This document shows, one piece after another, positions 33,242 to 45,643 of a stretch of DNA of 64,000 nucleotides. A program made the translations under genes and the position numbers. Origin of the DNA: Dendrolimus kikuchii. Its lineage: Eukaryota; Arthropoda; Insecta; Lepidoptera; Lasiocampidae. The stretch is from NCBI GenBank assembly GCA_019925095.2, contig CM034411.1:7710001-7774000 (forward strand), read 5' to 3'. Positions within the stretch are counted from its first letter, which is position 1. Every line of letters starts with the position of its first letter. The notes below the pieces were generated by a model, which saw nothing but the letters and a program-made list of their open reading frames with translations, had not been told where the DNA came from and made no database searches.

Positions 33242-33879
33242 CTCGTCGGGATACGGATAGCATAGCATACGAGAGTTAATATATAAGCGTGATATTTCAA
33301 CATTACTGTTTTTAATCCTACCTTCTGTAGTATTTTGTGACATAGCTTCTAATAACAAATGATTCCTGTTTTGTTAGGATACGTGTATTAAGCGATTTTC
33401 CATCTTATCCCTACAACTATAATGATCTTACATTATTACATAAAATAACATGTTTACATGATGCACACGAGTTTAAACTTAAATCCATATATAATAAGGT
33501 TTATTATTAATATATTAATTTTGATCCGGAAACATCGTGCATACGAGAGCTGGTAACAGGTTTTGGGATCTTCTTTTTTTTTCAAAATCCCGACAACGTA
33601 TTATAGTGTGGTAATTAAATGGAAGCGCAGTAAGGTTTTAATAACTCAAAATGATTCAATCAACACCTGTTGCCTATGGAATGGATATTACATTGGTAGC
33701 TGGTTCGTACAAGAAATCAACATGTGTAATATCTTTAAATTATTGGTTCATATTTTTATGCATAAGTAACGTCTGTAGATATACGATAAATTACAGTATA
33801 TGGCTTTATCATTTTATACTTAATGAAGTCTGTATAGAAGGAAAAGAAAGAAAAAATCAGAACTACATAAAATCTGAAA
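33242..33879. other. AT-rich stretch
   Basis: Overlapping frames at 33563-33769 and 33651-33899 have no domain and are not called. Confidence 0.4.
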
Positions 33880-33971
33880 TCCCTATTTTAATATTATAAA
33901 AGTAACTCTGTCTGTCTGTCTGTCTGTTCCGTTTTCACGGAAAAACTACTGGACCGATTTGGCTGAAAACA

Positions 33972-34051
<80 letters not shown>

Positions 34052-34200
34052 GATGCCGAGGATGAACATAGGATACTTTTTATCCCAAAAAATGGGATAG
34101 TTTCCGGGATAAAAATATATTTGTCTGTTTATTTGTTATGCGTTTACGGAAAAACTACTGGGCCCGATTTGGCTGAAAATCGGTATGTATGTAACTAGAG
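33880..34200 (+). mobile_element. Helitron-type relic with internal (TA)n
   Basis: Starts near tattttaatattataaaagt, then gtctgtctgtctgtctg, cacggaaaaactactggacc and gatttggctgaaaacagta. The last block is repeated at 34140-34185 (cggaaaaactactgggccc, gatttggctgaaaatcggta). actagagtttaccccacc at 34193 looks like the 3' end of a minus-strand group E Helitron (compare 742-760). Confidence 0.5.
33973..34049. repeat. (TA)n microsatellite inside a Helitron relic
   Basis: A pure TA array of about 77 bp. The second module of the same relic has gtatgtatg at the equivalent place, which suggests the array grew from that short run. Confidence 0.9.
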
Positions 34201-34817
34201 TTTACCCCACCGCTACGCCGCGGGTCAACCTCTGGTACTAAATAATAATAAAAGACCACGGGAATGAAGTTCTAAATTAGGTCTAGCTCAGCAAATTGCT
34301 GGCACTTAACCAGCGCTGATCCTCGGCTAGGGTTTTAGTGACACAAATACACAAAATTGAATAATAACTAAAGAATACACAGAGAAGATACACAGAAGCA
34401 GAAATCGAAACAACAGATCAAAAGGCATTAAGACTACTACTACTACACTATAAAATTACATACATACAACTTCAATAATACAAAACAACAACAAAAAAAG
34501 CAATAGAATAAAACTAAAGAATACATGAGAACAGAGACCAAGATAGAATACAAGACAGGTTGGAGCTAAGTTTTCTGTTTACCCTTTTGCCTTTTCTCAA
34601 TCATTTGAGGTCAGCACAGTACCTACGATAGATTTTTTCTCTCTTTTCTAAATAATTTTTCTTTTCTTTCACTTTCTCCCAATATCTTTCCATAATCCCC
34701 TATTCTGTCATACATCCTCTGACACATCATAAATCATCATGTCATCCTTCACACAATCCATCCGTCTCCTTATTTGTTTTATTTTTATATTTGTAGCCAC
34801 AATTTACAATTTTAACA
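34201..34817. other. AT-rich stretch
   Basis: No supported feature was found. Confidence 0.4.
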
Positions 34818-35134
34818 TCTATACATATAATAAAATTGTAGAGGTCAAATTTCTGTTCAATGAAAAAAAATTTGCTAAAAACCGAGTCAGGAGGATGTAA
34901 GAAGTGAAATAGAACTAATTTAGATTTTTTCAATTTTTTTGTTTCTCTCTTTGTCTGTCTGTTTGTACCGGCTAATCTCCGAAACGACTGGACCGATTTA
35001 AATGAAATTTTGTATGGTGGTATCTTATATCCCTGGTCAAGATATAGGATACTTTTGATCCCGAAAAACTAAAGAGTTCCCGTGGGATAGTTAAAAAACT
35101 GCACCACGCGGACGAAGTCGCGGGCATCAGCTAG
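34818..35134 (+). mobile_element. Helitron-like element, 317 bp
   Basis: It starts TCTATACATATAATAAAATT and ends gcgggcatcagCTAG, with flanks A (34817) and T (35135). Nearly identical by eye to 17212-17537, including aaaaccgagtcaggaggatg and gtaccggctaatctccg. Confidence 0.85.
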
Positions 35135-35564
35135 TTATAAAATAAAAATTTACAACAAATTACAGCTCTTCAAGTATCATTTTTAACCTATCAATAAACG
35201 TTCATAATATTAATATTTACCTAAGAGAAGCTGACGCAAAGTATTAGTTTCAGCAAGCAACGGACAGCTGTACCTGAAAAACAAATAAGTAGAATAAATA
35301 ATGTTTAATATCAATAATCTTATCGTTGGAATTGGTTTGTCTTTTTAGAAAAAAAAACGAGCAAAATTTTATAATTAATATAACATCTAACAATTGTACA
35401 TACATAAACAAAATATACCTAACACATTTTTATTTTTGGGGTTCCAAGAACTAAAGCTACAAGTAATCATTATGGTCTCACTGAGATGTTTGTCCGTCTA
35501 TATATCAGAGATAATTATCTCAGGAAGGACAAAGATATCTCCAATGGAACATACATGTAGAAGT
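35135..35564. other. AT-rich stretch
   Basis: No supported feature was found. Confidence 0.4.
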
Positions 35565-35945
35565 ATCTTAAAAATTGTGTGTGTGTCGTTCACACTCAGT
35601 AGAAGTGTGACAAGGAGTGGGAGGGATACTAAATTACGTGACGTCACATTTCACATAATATATCGTTATAATATATTTAAGCTTTAAAACACGAAATTTA
35701 AATTATTATTAACGAAAAACTTCGAAACATTTCCAATTCTATCTGTATGAGCATAGTGTTTAAATGATTAAATATAATTTATTCTGTCTCATTCTCTCGC
35801 AGGCTTAGTCCTATAGATTTATGTGTTTATCTCTTTTTAGTGTTGCTCATTCATTTAATGGAGTGTCAAAACACCATGAATTTTAAAGAAGTTTCACTTA
35901 AAAAATATAGTGTCTTTTCGAGAATATTTTTTTTTTTTGGGCCCC
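35565..35945 (+). repeat. Dispersed repeat family F
   Basis: The run from gtgtgtgtcgttcacac through aagtgtgacaagg, gacgtcacatttcac, taagctttaaaacacgaaat and agatttatgtgtttatctc recurs collinearly at 53365-53730. Termini and class are unknown. Confidence 0.65.
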
Positions 35946-36835
35946 GAAAGATAAGCTTGAAATTTAATATATGCGCAATATCATTGAGTAATATTTAAAA
36001 TTAAAGGTCCTATTAGCATATTACAGAAAGACTATTTTTCGATTTATTTTATCTAGTCAACCTACACCTTCCATCCCAACTGAATGTTATCATAATCTAT
36101 ATAAATAAAATTCCAATATATAATATTGAAATTTCTGTCTATGGCTTGACATCGTAAAGAATGACATGTGTACCTATGGTCTCAAAGCAAGGCATATTGA
36201 ACATTGCACGAAGTGTAGAAAACGAAGGAACACTTAGAGGGTTTTATAGGGTATCCCGGCTGGGGTATAGCAATTCCTCCATGTTATTATCACCCTAACC
36301 CGGCGAATCCCACACGCCTCCCCCGCGTTTCCCGTGATGGACAAACTATCATGACTGCTCCTAGTCAAAAACCGTCACTAAACATACGTAGGTACTTAAA
36401 ACAAACATACAATTCAAACTATCCGATTAAATACCGTTATTTATAGCGATACAATAAGCTGCTATCTTCCATCCGTACATAAGAACGCTGTATGACACAA
36501 TGATCCCGTAGGAATGGCGGGAAAAGCACGCGATAAGATACCGGACCACACACAATGTCCAATATTTTAAGATTCCTTTATGTTTTTATCAGTAATTGGA
36601 CATAAACGAGTTCCGTGTAGTATTATTGTTATTGGTGAGTGACATAACTGTTTCCTCGATATCGAATGTGAGGCTCGATATATACTTTAAACTAGCTATA
36701 GCCGTCATTTGGTTTACGGGCGACTTGAATCTTATATACAAATCTTCTGAACCCTGTAAGATATCACGATGATTATACAGGTGAATTTTTTAAGGGGGTC
36801 TCCCATGCCAAACCCGAAACTATTCAATATACTAC
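35946..36835. other. Anonymous stretch with a Helitron 5' fragment
   Basis: At 36097-36165 tctatataaataaaattcc and gaaatttctgtctatgg resemble a Helitron start, but no 3' end follows. A C-rich patch at 36290-36345 is unassigned. Confidence 0.4.
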
Positions 36836-37033
36836 CCGTGCGCAGAAGGTTTGCCGATGGCCTCATGATGTCACGCGTCGGTGGACAGTAGGGCTAAAAA
36901 TGTTTATATAAATAGTTGTTGCAATAAATTTATTGTTTTAAGTTATTCTTGTATATACTTTACTTAAGTATATACAATAGTAATTAATACAATAAAATAA
37001 TAGTAAGTAATCATCGGCAAACCTGCGCGCGGC
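36836..37033. repeat. Foldback with aggtttgccgatg arms
   Basis: gtgcgcagaaggtttgccgatg at about 36839-36860 is inverted at about 37013-37030 (catcggcaaacctgcgcgcg), with a 3-nt difference. The loop contains a second palindrome (ttgtatatactt...aagtatatacaa, 36949-36977). Confidence 0.6.
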
Positions 37034-39137
37034 TTATAATTAAAAATAGTCTCGGGAGTCTCGAGACCAATATTGGTGAAAACTAAAGCGATTTCATTAG
37101 ATTTTAGAAATATCAATTATTCTAGTCAGGAATCAAATCGGCTGATAAAAAAAACATAATTGTATTATCACACCAACTTATAATGTTACTTGTAAGGATA
37201 AATTTCTATGTAGGAATGTCAAATGGCAGACTAAAGGAAAAGGTTGAGATTTAACAAGAAAATATTTTCCTTATATTAATTAAATATTAAACTGCGGCGG
37301 TCATTTATTTTGCTCTTAATTGTGTCCAATATGGAAATGATGAAATCATTGGTATTGTAATTAGGTACCTAGAGTATTATTGCATCAAGGACCACCTACT
37401 TTATATTTACACGTGACCGTTACATTTTTCACAGGAGACTTGGATCTTATATACATATATAATTTCTTAATCCTACAAGATTTTGCAAAAAAATATATAC
37501 AAAAATATAGGAAATAATACCAGGTTTAAAAGCATAATTGAAAAAAATTGAATAATGTTTGGAAGTATTGAGTCTAATTTTAAGCTGTTACGGAGTCAAT
37601 TCAAGACAAACTTCGAGACAGAGAAAATGATAAAAAAATACGAAATGACTATCTAGGTTCCGAAGAACATCGAGGGTGAACAGGCAACTCATAAAGAAAT
37701 ATATGTGGACGTGCTCCAATAAATTAAAAATGATTTATTTTAAATTTAAGATAACAGACATAAATTTTAAATTTTACGGGTATATCAGACAGGGTTCTTG
37801 TTAAATCTCATCCATGGAGACTCACTAGCATTCGAGAAATATAGTTACGACTTGAAACTTCAGAGAAATAGAAGTCGCAAATATAGATAAACAGGCATAC
37901 GATACAGTTTTTGTCAAAATGAACATTAAAGAAAATGCCAAGTTTATTAAAATAATAGCAAATATGTTTCCTTATTCATTTACAGGTACAACAGGAAAGT
38001 CCCAAGATTTTGTCACTCTATAAATATTTCTGTTTACACTCAACGAGTAAACAAAATACACGTATGTTCAACCAAGTAAATCCGTATCCACACTGAATTT
38101 ATAACGTTATTATATAAAAAAATAAAAAGCAGAGTGAGGGAATTTACGGTATAGGGTTACCAGGTTATAAAATCTTTAGGTACTTCTCAAGGGTTCTGGG
38201 AGGACTCGTAGTGTCGCTGTGTGAAATTAGGACTATACAGTTCACCCTTTCTTGCGATACATGTAGGCGTATTATCTTTATTATCGCTTTACAAACTTAC
38301 CAAATGTATGCAAACTCTTTAATTTTTGAGTGATCCCTACTTTCGGTTAACGTCATGGTCTAATATATATTTACAAATTGGACCTTTAATTCTAATATAC
38401 AGTAATATATAGAGACAATAATTGTTAAGATATTGTATGTGATTTTAATTCCATAAATTATTTTACTAAAAAATCACTTGTTATTCAGTCACACTAGTTC
38501 GCGAAAATGACAAGAATTGATGGAAATTAGACTCTTTATCAGAATGTTTAAGTTGTGCACCTGGCAACCCTATTTACAGCGGATTCCCGGGTCAGGTAGG
38601 ACGCTGAGTGTTGGGTAAACAGTGTTGTTTACATTCTAGATTGGAGGATTATGGGTTCGACGCAACACGCCAGTGGTTCCCTGAAAAATGTGCGCCAACA
38701 AACTGGCAAAGATTCCGTGGCGTTACTAGCGACTAAATATTTGATTATCGACGGTGTAATTTTTTTCATACGCGGCTCGGTCTTTAAGGATTTCCATCGG
38801 ATATAATTGACCAAATGTTTGACTATGGTGTAAAAAAATGAGGTATTTGGAAGATCTTAGAAAAATATTATTGGAAGATTAGGACTATCATCTATTCAAC
38901 ATTTTTCAAGTCCGATTGCAGGTATGTTTTGGAGGCATGTTTAAATGCTTTATTTTTAGGGTTCCTTGATATTTTAGAAAAAAAACGGAAAAATAAAAAA
39001 ATAATTCGTGTGAATTATATCCGTCGGTTTGATTTGATCTGACATGACCTAAAAGCTAAAAATTAAGGGTGGATTGCATTTTTGTCTATGCACGTAGCCG
39101 TGTGGAGTGTGTGTTTTGTCAGTGCACATAGATGTTT
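37034..39137. other. Long anonymous AT-rich stretch
   Basis: No repeat ends or exons were recognised. The minus frame 38629-38814 has no domain. Confidence 0.4.
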
Positions 39138-39300
39138 ATCATGGGGCCTAAAGCGCCCGCTTTCGCAGATTTGTATAACGAATATGACAGGTATCAAATG
39201 GAACTTTACGCGATGTCTTCTTACACTATCCAGTAAATCTGAATACATGTCTATTTCACTAAGTGATTGTCCAAAAGCTACCGCTTTAGGCCCCCAAAGC
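39138..39300. repeat. Foldback with ggggcctaaagcg arms
   Basis: tggggcctaaagcgcccgct at 39141-39160 is inverted at about 39272-39294 (agctaccgctttaggccccc). Overlapping frames on both strands (39063-39345) follow from this symmetry. Confidence 0.55.
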
Positions 39301-39919
39301 TTAAAAATCATAGGGATATTTTTATGTAATTCTGTATTAAAGTAAAAAGTAGGAAGATTTTGCTTCCCAATTCGTCAAAAGTGTGTTATCTCCTTAAAAT
39401 TTACAATGAGTTGATTGTTTTGAAAAGTGTAAGAGTGTTGCCTTAAAAATAATTAAAACTAGTTCGAACAAGGCCCGTTGGCTGGTTTTTGAGGTATGTG
39501 GGATATTTCAATAAATGCTTTTTCAGAATTCCGTAGTCAAATAACAAAAAACACCAAAATTTTACCACTTCTATTGAACCCTTCATTATAAGCAAACTAA
39601 CAAGCACTGGGCCGATTATAATTTGATTTTTAAATAATCACTGCCTACACGCTATTATTTAAATTATAAGTTGTAAATATACATAATAATCAACAAATGA
39701 CTTGATTCAATGGACAGTTATAATGCCACCTCAGAATCTATTCTTTCAGCTAAAACTACACGATATCGTAAAATATTATACGTGTAGGCGAATAAAATAT
39801 ATCTCTTAATATCTTTATACACAAAATCCCAAGAGCCTATAGTCGTAAACTAAATTTAATCCTATACGATAGGCTAAAGGTGGGAACAGACTATATTTTT
39901 TTTAAATAAATCGGCATAC
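39301..39919. other. AT-rich stretch with a possible repeat
   Basis: 39525-39620 (gaattccgtagtcaaataac, acaccaaaattttaccac, gcactgggccgatt) shows loose similarity in order to 43045-43145. Too diverged to classify. Confidence 0.3.
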
Positions 39920-40137
39920 TAACACACATTTTATAATTCCCAAGCTAAGCAAGTTATGCTTGTGTTATGGGTAATATACAACGGACCACTCTGAGGCCGA
40001 TCCCAGACACCCAGACCATAGTAAAGAACAGAAAGTTCGTTTCCGAAATTTACCATGCCAGGAATCGAACCCGGAGCCTCTGCGTTCCAGCGAGCTCGAC
40101 CGGCTAAAATTTAGCCCGCTCAACCGCAGAGGCGGTC
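39920..40137 (-). mobile_element. SINE-A, best preserved copy
   Basis: The minus strand begins gaccgcctctgcggttgagc (A box region) and has the B box gggttcgattcctgg. The body includes gaactttctgttctttacta, tggtctgggtgtctgggatc and ttgtatattacccataac. It ends aagcataacttgcttagc, then an AT-rich tail. Confidence 0.85.
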
Positions 40138-40499
40138 AAATGTAACCAAGGAAACAATAGTGTGAATTATATAATCGCCCAGTAAAAAACGAATTTCTAA
40201 AAATCTGAATTGTACAGATGGCGTTCGCAGGTAAAATTTTAATCGCTTTAGATATTTTATTATTTTGAACATATTTTTAGGCCAAATTAGTCAACAATTT
40301 AAAGTCTTTATACTTCTTTTCAATTTTATTAGTTTCATTTTGGAGTATATTTATTTATCTATCTATTTACGGTATAACTGAAATGGAGTAAAACTGAAAT
40401 GCGTTTCGAGTAAATAGTCGGGCGCTCCTTCACTCTGTCTATAAAAATTACTTTAATGCGAGCGAAGCCGCAGGCAAAACCCAGCACTGCAATAGATTT
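40138..40499. other. Anonymous stretch
   Basis: On the minus strand, ttttgcctgcggcttcgctc near 40455-40480 with tttatagacagagtgaag beyond it resembles a lepidopteran repeat tail that I cannot name. Confidence 0.35.
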
Positions 40500-40985
40500 T
40501 AAAATAAGTTATGAAGTTTATGTTAAAGTACCACAGTATGTAAAAAAGAATGTAAGCTATTAATGTGAAAACTGTGCCGGTATAAACTAATTTTATGCAC
40601 CCGAATAACTTCAAACCGCTCCTGGGAAAATTCCCATAGGATTCCCAGAATAAAAACATCACCCATTTTATTACATAATATTAGCTATCGATCAGTGAAG
40701 AAAACCACATTGAAATTCGAAATTTTAGTTTAAGCTGGCCATTTAGAATCATTCACAGAAAAATTCCCGGGATAAAAAGTTGCGCAGATTTGAAGTCTAA
40801 GAATATGCTGTCGATCAGCGAAAACCGTATTGAAATCGGCCCCGTAGTTTTTACGTGAATCCTGAACAAACAGACAAAAAAAATATAAAAAATGCATCGT
40901 GTTCTCCGTCGTTTATGTAGTCTATTCCGGTTGTTTTTTTTAATAGCTTTAATGTGCAGATACGGCATGTTTAGAATTTTTTAAT
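40500..40985 (-). mobile_element. Helitron-like element (group D), ends eroded
   Basis: On the minus strand it runs aaaaattctaaacatgccgt, taaaaactacggggccgatt, tcgctgatcgacagc and then cccgggaatttttctg. A second half-module (tcactgatcgatagc) and ccggcacagttttcac follow. Collinear with 22004-22504, without a recognisable CTAG end. Confidence 0.65.
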
Positions 40986-40989
40986 ATTA

Positions 40990-41222
40990 CTAGCCGTGCC
41001 CGCGGCGTCGTCCACGTGGAATTTGTTTTCAAAACCCCACCATTTCGAAACATTCTTCATTGGTGCTCCGTTCCCATTGGTCTTAGCGTAATGGTATATA
41101 GCCTTCCTCGATAAATGGGCTATCTAACACTGAAAGAATTTTTCAAATCAGACCAGTAGTTCCCGAGATTGGCGCGTTCAATCAAACAAACAAACTCTTC
41201 AGCTTTATATATTAGTGTAAGA
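40990..41222 (-). mobile_element. Helitron-like element, 233 bp
   Basis: On the minus strand it starts TCTTACACTAATATATAAAG at 41222 and ends gccgcgggcacggCTAG at 40990. Flanks are A (40989) and T (41223). The interior gaagagtttgtttgtttg and tctcgggaactactggtc is standard for a distinct lepidopteran Helitron type. Confidence 0.8.
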
Positions 41223-41838
41223 TAGATAGATATGGACCAGTAATGTGAATTTCCAACTCATAATAAAGAAATATGCATTATAAAAAGACTAATGAAAATT
41301 CTATATGAAACGAAAGGTATGTGCAAAGATAATAGAAATTTATCTATACTACCCATATGGGAAACAAAACAATTAACGTAGCATAACCTAAACCGGGCTT
41401 TACATCTAGAACCATTGCTCGTATAAGTCTACCACTGCCCTAAAGAAACGTAACGTAAATCTCTAGGGAAATGAAGATATTCAGTATTCCTAATTCTCTA
41501 TAGAGGCTTTACCCGTAACTAATGCGTCGGAACGGCTAAAATAATCCGTAACTTATGTGCTACAAGTCGAACAATAACTTTTGTAACTATTTGAGCGTAT
41601 AAAATCGACGGTTATGAATAATATTGTGTGCTACGATGAGATTAGCCTATTAACGCGATTTAAAGCTATTTACATATTGAATGAGTAATCAATTTTCATT
41701 TTGTTGCTTATTTTTAGTTTTGTAGCTATTTTGGCAGTAACGGAACCGTTTCAAAAGCGTTGTTAGTTTGTCTAGTGTATCTGAGCCACTTTTCTGAAAA
41801 ACTATTTGGTCTATATTGATAAAATTTTGCTGGAAGCT
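41223..41838. other. AT-rich stretch
   Basis: No supported feature was found. Confidence 0.4.
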
Positions 41839-41936
41839 TTTTTATTGCTGGAGTTCATACACCAGACAGACACTTAATGGAAAGCGGTTGCGGTTACCGT
41901 CGCCTATGGACATTTCCAACAGCAGAGTTAGCTTTC
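41839..41936 (+). repeat. Family C fragment
   Basis: It begins tttttattgctggag and carries aatggaaagcggttgcgg and gtcgcctatggacatttcc. It stops just before the poly(A) of the LINE at 41946. Confidence 0.65.
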
Positions 41937-41945
41937 ATGAGACTT

Positions 41946-42440
41946 CTTTTTTTTTTAATGGAAGTATAGGTTTGCGTTTGACCACTGTCTCACCTGATGT
42001 TGAGTGATGACGCAGTCTTGGATGGCGCACGCTTACCTAGACCTATTCACTCATTTAATGTATCTAATTTTCATTTAATTATGGTAGTGTTCAGGGAAAA
42101 CCTCTGCTGAGAGTTCATTTCAAAGCTCACAGTGTGCAACAATACAAAAGTTCTTGAAAGCCATTGCAAACACTAGGTTAACGGCTTAAGAAAGTGGGGA
42201 TGGACGCCCTGCCAATGGCGAGCGGTACGATGGTAGAAAGAAGACGAAGGCACCACTCTAAACAGTTTCTCGGAACAATCCCCGTTATACAGACATTAGA
42301 AAACGCAGAAAGATGCAAAATCTCTCTGAAGGTTAAGCATGTCCGAGCCATCTATGAAAATGGGATCGTTGATAACCCGGACGGCGCGACGTTGGTTCGA
42401 GTTCAGGGGCCCAATTCTACTATTACTATCTCATCAAAAT
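41946..42440 (-). pseudogene. Jockey-like LINE 3' end with RT C-terminus
   Basis: Read on the minus strand this encodes QRRAVRVINDPIFIDG, NLQRDFASFCVF, a stop, then CLYNGDCSEKLFRVVPSSSF and YHRTARHWQGVHPHFLKPL. This is the decayed C-terminus found in many insect Jockey-type elements (QRRAARVI...YHGECSEELF...HRTTRH). The 3' part (cctaggtaagcgtgcg-type sequence, complement at 42020-42045) ends in a poly(A) of about 10, complement at 41947-41956. Conserved catalytic RT residues are not included. The plus frame 42194-42520 is antisense and not a gene. Confidence 0.75.
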
Positions 42441-42460
42441 CACTGGACACTATTTTATCA

Positions 42461-44268
42461 AGCGTAGGTTTGTCTGATTTCGGTATTCTGTTCAGTCCAG
42501 TATTATCTATAAATTTATAAGTGAAAACTCGCGAAATAAATATATAACATTTTTGGTAGTATTCAATATTCATTTCGGTTAACGATATTTCAGATTATGG
42601 TAATACTATTTTTTTTCTACTAATAGTCTATCGCGAAGATATCAAGAAGAATCAGGCAGCAGGTGAATTATATATACCCCTACATAGCAGTGTAGTGAAA
42701 TTATGATATACAACAAATGCATGTGTAGTAGCAACTCTTAATGAGTACTACACATGTTATGTATGATATATCGTTAATCTAGTGTCATAATACATATTCA
42801 CTTCTTAAACCAATCTTAGGAGATCATAGTCATTTATCCTAGTCAGTTTTTATTTATTTATGTCAATATTTAAGAAGATAGTCACTTCAAACATCGTGAT
42901 AAGTTTTCTTCCCCGTTTAACTTTTGAACCACCATATAAAACTTAGTAAAAATATCGAGATGGAGGCGCTTGAAAGATACTTTCATAAAAAACTGGTTTC
43001 AATTTTTTTTGTATGTTTTGAGAAACGGACTTTTTGCGATGTATTTGTTTTTTGAGTTCTGTAACCAAATACCGAAAACACCAAATTGGTCACCTCTAGG
43101 GAACCCTTTACTGTCTATAAATTGAAGGGCACTCGGTCAATTTTTCCACTTCAAATTACATAGCCGTCGACAAGGAAATTTTATTAATAAACAAACAAAA
43201 CAGCACTTGTCCAATTTCCTATTATGAATAAAGGGTGACTCGTCAAAATACGGAGTAAAGTGAATGAGAGGAAATTAGGGTCCTGCTCGGCGACAGTCCG
43301 ATCTTTTACGTGTAATTTGCTCTTTAGGGCCATTACAGATGAAAGATCAGAATTCTTAACAGTGCATAAACTAACTTATTGTTCCAAATTTAAAGCTCAA
43401 CAAAAAACATGTTATGAACGAGTATAAAGTTATACTCTATTGATAGTAAACACATTATAGATAAACTACACAAACTCAATAAAGAATTCACGAGAGCGAT
43501 TGAAAACGATATAAAGTTTTAAAATCAATATTGTTTTCTATAATCATTTGGATAACTTTATCTATGAGTATTTTTTTACTAACTGTATTGTCTTAATTTT
43601 TAAGATCATTTAAATTATAAATATTAGAATTTTTTTGAGATAAAACTCTGTTTATCCAAAAGCAAGCGATACTTTTACAGTGTAATCAAATTAGATACTT
43701 TGTATTATACAAAACGTCAGTTGCCTTGATTTTCGGCTGTAGTGTCTTACATATGACGTGACAATTCTAACAAGTCAAATAAAGTATTTATTGTTGTTTA
43801 AACAACAATCAAAATTATTTATAACATGAAATTCTGAATTAATCACATTTTACTTAACATATACACAAAGATCATAGCATTTTTTGTGTATGTGAATACG
43901 GAAGAATTTAAAGACTTTCGTATACATATGACTTTTTAAACAGCCCTTTATGTCCATTATTTCCCAAACTGCGTACATTTTATGAGCTAAAAGCCGTTAG
44001 ACGACAGACGAGCGTCGACACATTTCCACGCCAATATCCGATGGTGTTTTAAGCCGTTTCTAAACGTCATACCGTTACGGAAAGCTTTCAATCAAACGAG
44101 TCTCCGTCAATTTTTGAGCCAGTGACCTATTATTTATTGGAGAAATTGTTTTCTGATCGAGAAATTCAATAAGGAAGTAAAATTTCGTATTGATTAGTTT
44201 TAGAATTAAAAACATGTCGCGAGGTGAAAGGCTATATATAAGCTTAAGCCATAATACTTGAAAACGTC
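42461..44268. other. Long AT-rich stretch
   Basis: A small hairpin, catgtgtagta...tactacacatg, lies at 42719-42758. 43045-43145 loosely resembles 39525-39620. No exons were recognised. Confidence 0.4.
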
Positions 44269-44277
44269 ATTTTTTTA

Positions 44278-44658
44278 TATACATACATATTGTCACGCCT
44301 GTTTCCCATTGGGGTAGGCAGAGACGATAGAACTTCACCTGCTACGATTCTGACAAACACTTTTCGCTTCACCAACTTTCATTAATCTTTTTATGCATGC
44401 ACGCTTATTTCAACTGATTTTTACCTGACCTTTCTTCAAAATATCTTCAATTTGATCATGGTGAGTACGTCACGGTCTATCGGCACCAACTCTACCAGTC
44501 ACATTGCTGTCATATACTTGTTTAGTGATTCTGCTTTCATTCATTCTCTTTACATATCCAAACCAGCTTAACATTCCTTTTTCAACTCTTGTCCCTACAT
44601 TCTCTTTCAATGCACAACGTTCCCTTATCACACTGTTTCTTATCGTATCACTTAGAGT
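44278..44658 (-). mobile_element. RTE-like LINE 3' end with TSD
   Basis: On the minus strand it encodes DTIRNSVIRERCALKENVG, KGMLSWFGYVKRMNESRIT and THHDQIEDI, the same RT tail type as the 9.2-kb LINE but a different family. The 3' end reads gtctctgcctaccccaatgg, gaaacaggcgtgacaatatg, then tatgtata. attttttta lies at 44269-44277 and 44659-44667 and may be the TSD, though it is low-complexity. One in-frame TGA is present. Confidence 0.75.
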
Positions 44659-44898
44659 ATTTTTTTAGTTTTAAGAAAACACATAATTAATCAATTGTGT
44701 ACTAAATTTGAGAACAGTAGAACATCCATAGATCTTAATTGGAAATTAGGTATATTTCCTTAAATTTGCGACATTAAAGTGATGTTTTATTTTACGGTGT
44801 TATTTAATAATTAATGATAATAGTTGTAGAATATAAGAAATTTATTTGTGTGGTTTTTTTTTTAGTTTCATGTGAGCTTTCAAGTTCAAAGAATCTAA

Positions 44899-45010
44899 TT
44901 TTTTATAGCTGGAGTAAAGCAGGCAGGCACATGATCCACCTAATGGAAAGTTGTTATTCCCGTCGCTTATGGACATCTGCATCATCAACGCGCTGCCGCA
45001 ATCGAAGAAA
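44899..45010 (+). repeat. Family C fragment
   Basis: It reads ttttttatagctggagtaaa, gcaggcaggcacatgatcc, tatggacatctgcatcatc and aacgcgctgccgc. Confidence 0.65.
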
Positions 45011-45499
45011 CTTCATCACACCTTTTGAAGTCAATCAGTCCTACTATTTAATTACTGACTTGAGAACTATTTAAAATTAAGGCACAAAAATCGTTGCAAG
45101 AAGTCAAGTCGGAATTTCCTCTACAACTACGTATAACAACAAAAAAATCAAAATGGAAAATTGACCGTCATCTCAGCATAGATAAAGCACATGTTCGCCT
45201 CCCCCTTCCCAAGTGGGGTAGGGCGGAAAAGGGTGTTGCCACTCTCGCAAATTACTCAGCCCTACACAATGCGGGCGTTATTGAAAGATTCGATTTTACG
45301 CCAAAAAACTATATCGGAAGCGATCTTTGCGCCTTGTAAAAAACATTTTTCAATATAGAAACATTTTGCATAATATTTGTTGCGTAGTAAGTTTAAGTTT
45401 TGGAAACTTTGTAGGGGTTTTCACTATAATAAATATGGCGATATGTACATATAACAATATTCTTAACTTGTAAGGCGTCCTGGGGGTGGCGTACTTTAT
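45011..45499. other. Anonymous stretch
   Basis: The frame 45094-45339 includes a GC-richer part (cttcccaagtggggtagggc) with no domain that I recognise. Confidence 0.35.
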
Positions 45500-45640
45500 T
45501 TTCTATGGTAGGAGTAGGTACATCAGACAGGGTAACGGCTAGCCTGACGGAAAGTGCTTAGTATCGCCTAAGAAGATTTGCAATACCCAGGTGTTATCGA
45601 TGTGCTGCCGGCTTTGAGTGGGGGGGGGTGCTAGAACTTT
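45500..45640 (+). repeat. Family C, 5' half
   Basis: It carries atcagacagggtaacggc, tatcgcctaagaagatttgc and gatgtgctgccggc, then a G run at 45620-45630. Confidence 0.6.
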
Positions 45641-45643
45641 GGC

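Noticed and set aside
33900..33930. Short tandem gtctgtctgtct considered as a CRISPR or satellite unit
   Set aside because: It is a 4-bp microsatellite common to Helitron interiors; no spacer structure exists anywhere in the window.
42194..42520. 108-codon plus-strand ORF, the longest with apparent GC-rich codons
   Set aside because: It is antisense to a decayed Jockey-like RT C-terminus read clearly on the minus strand.
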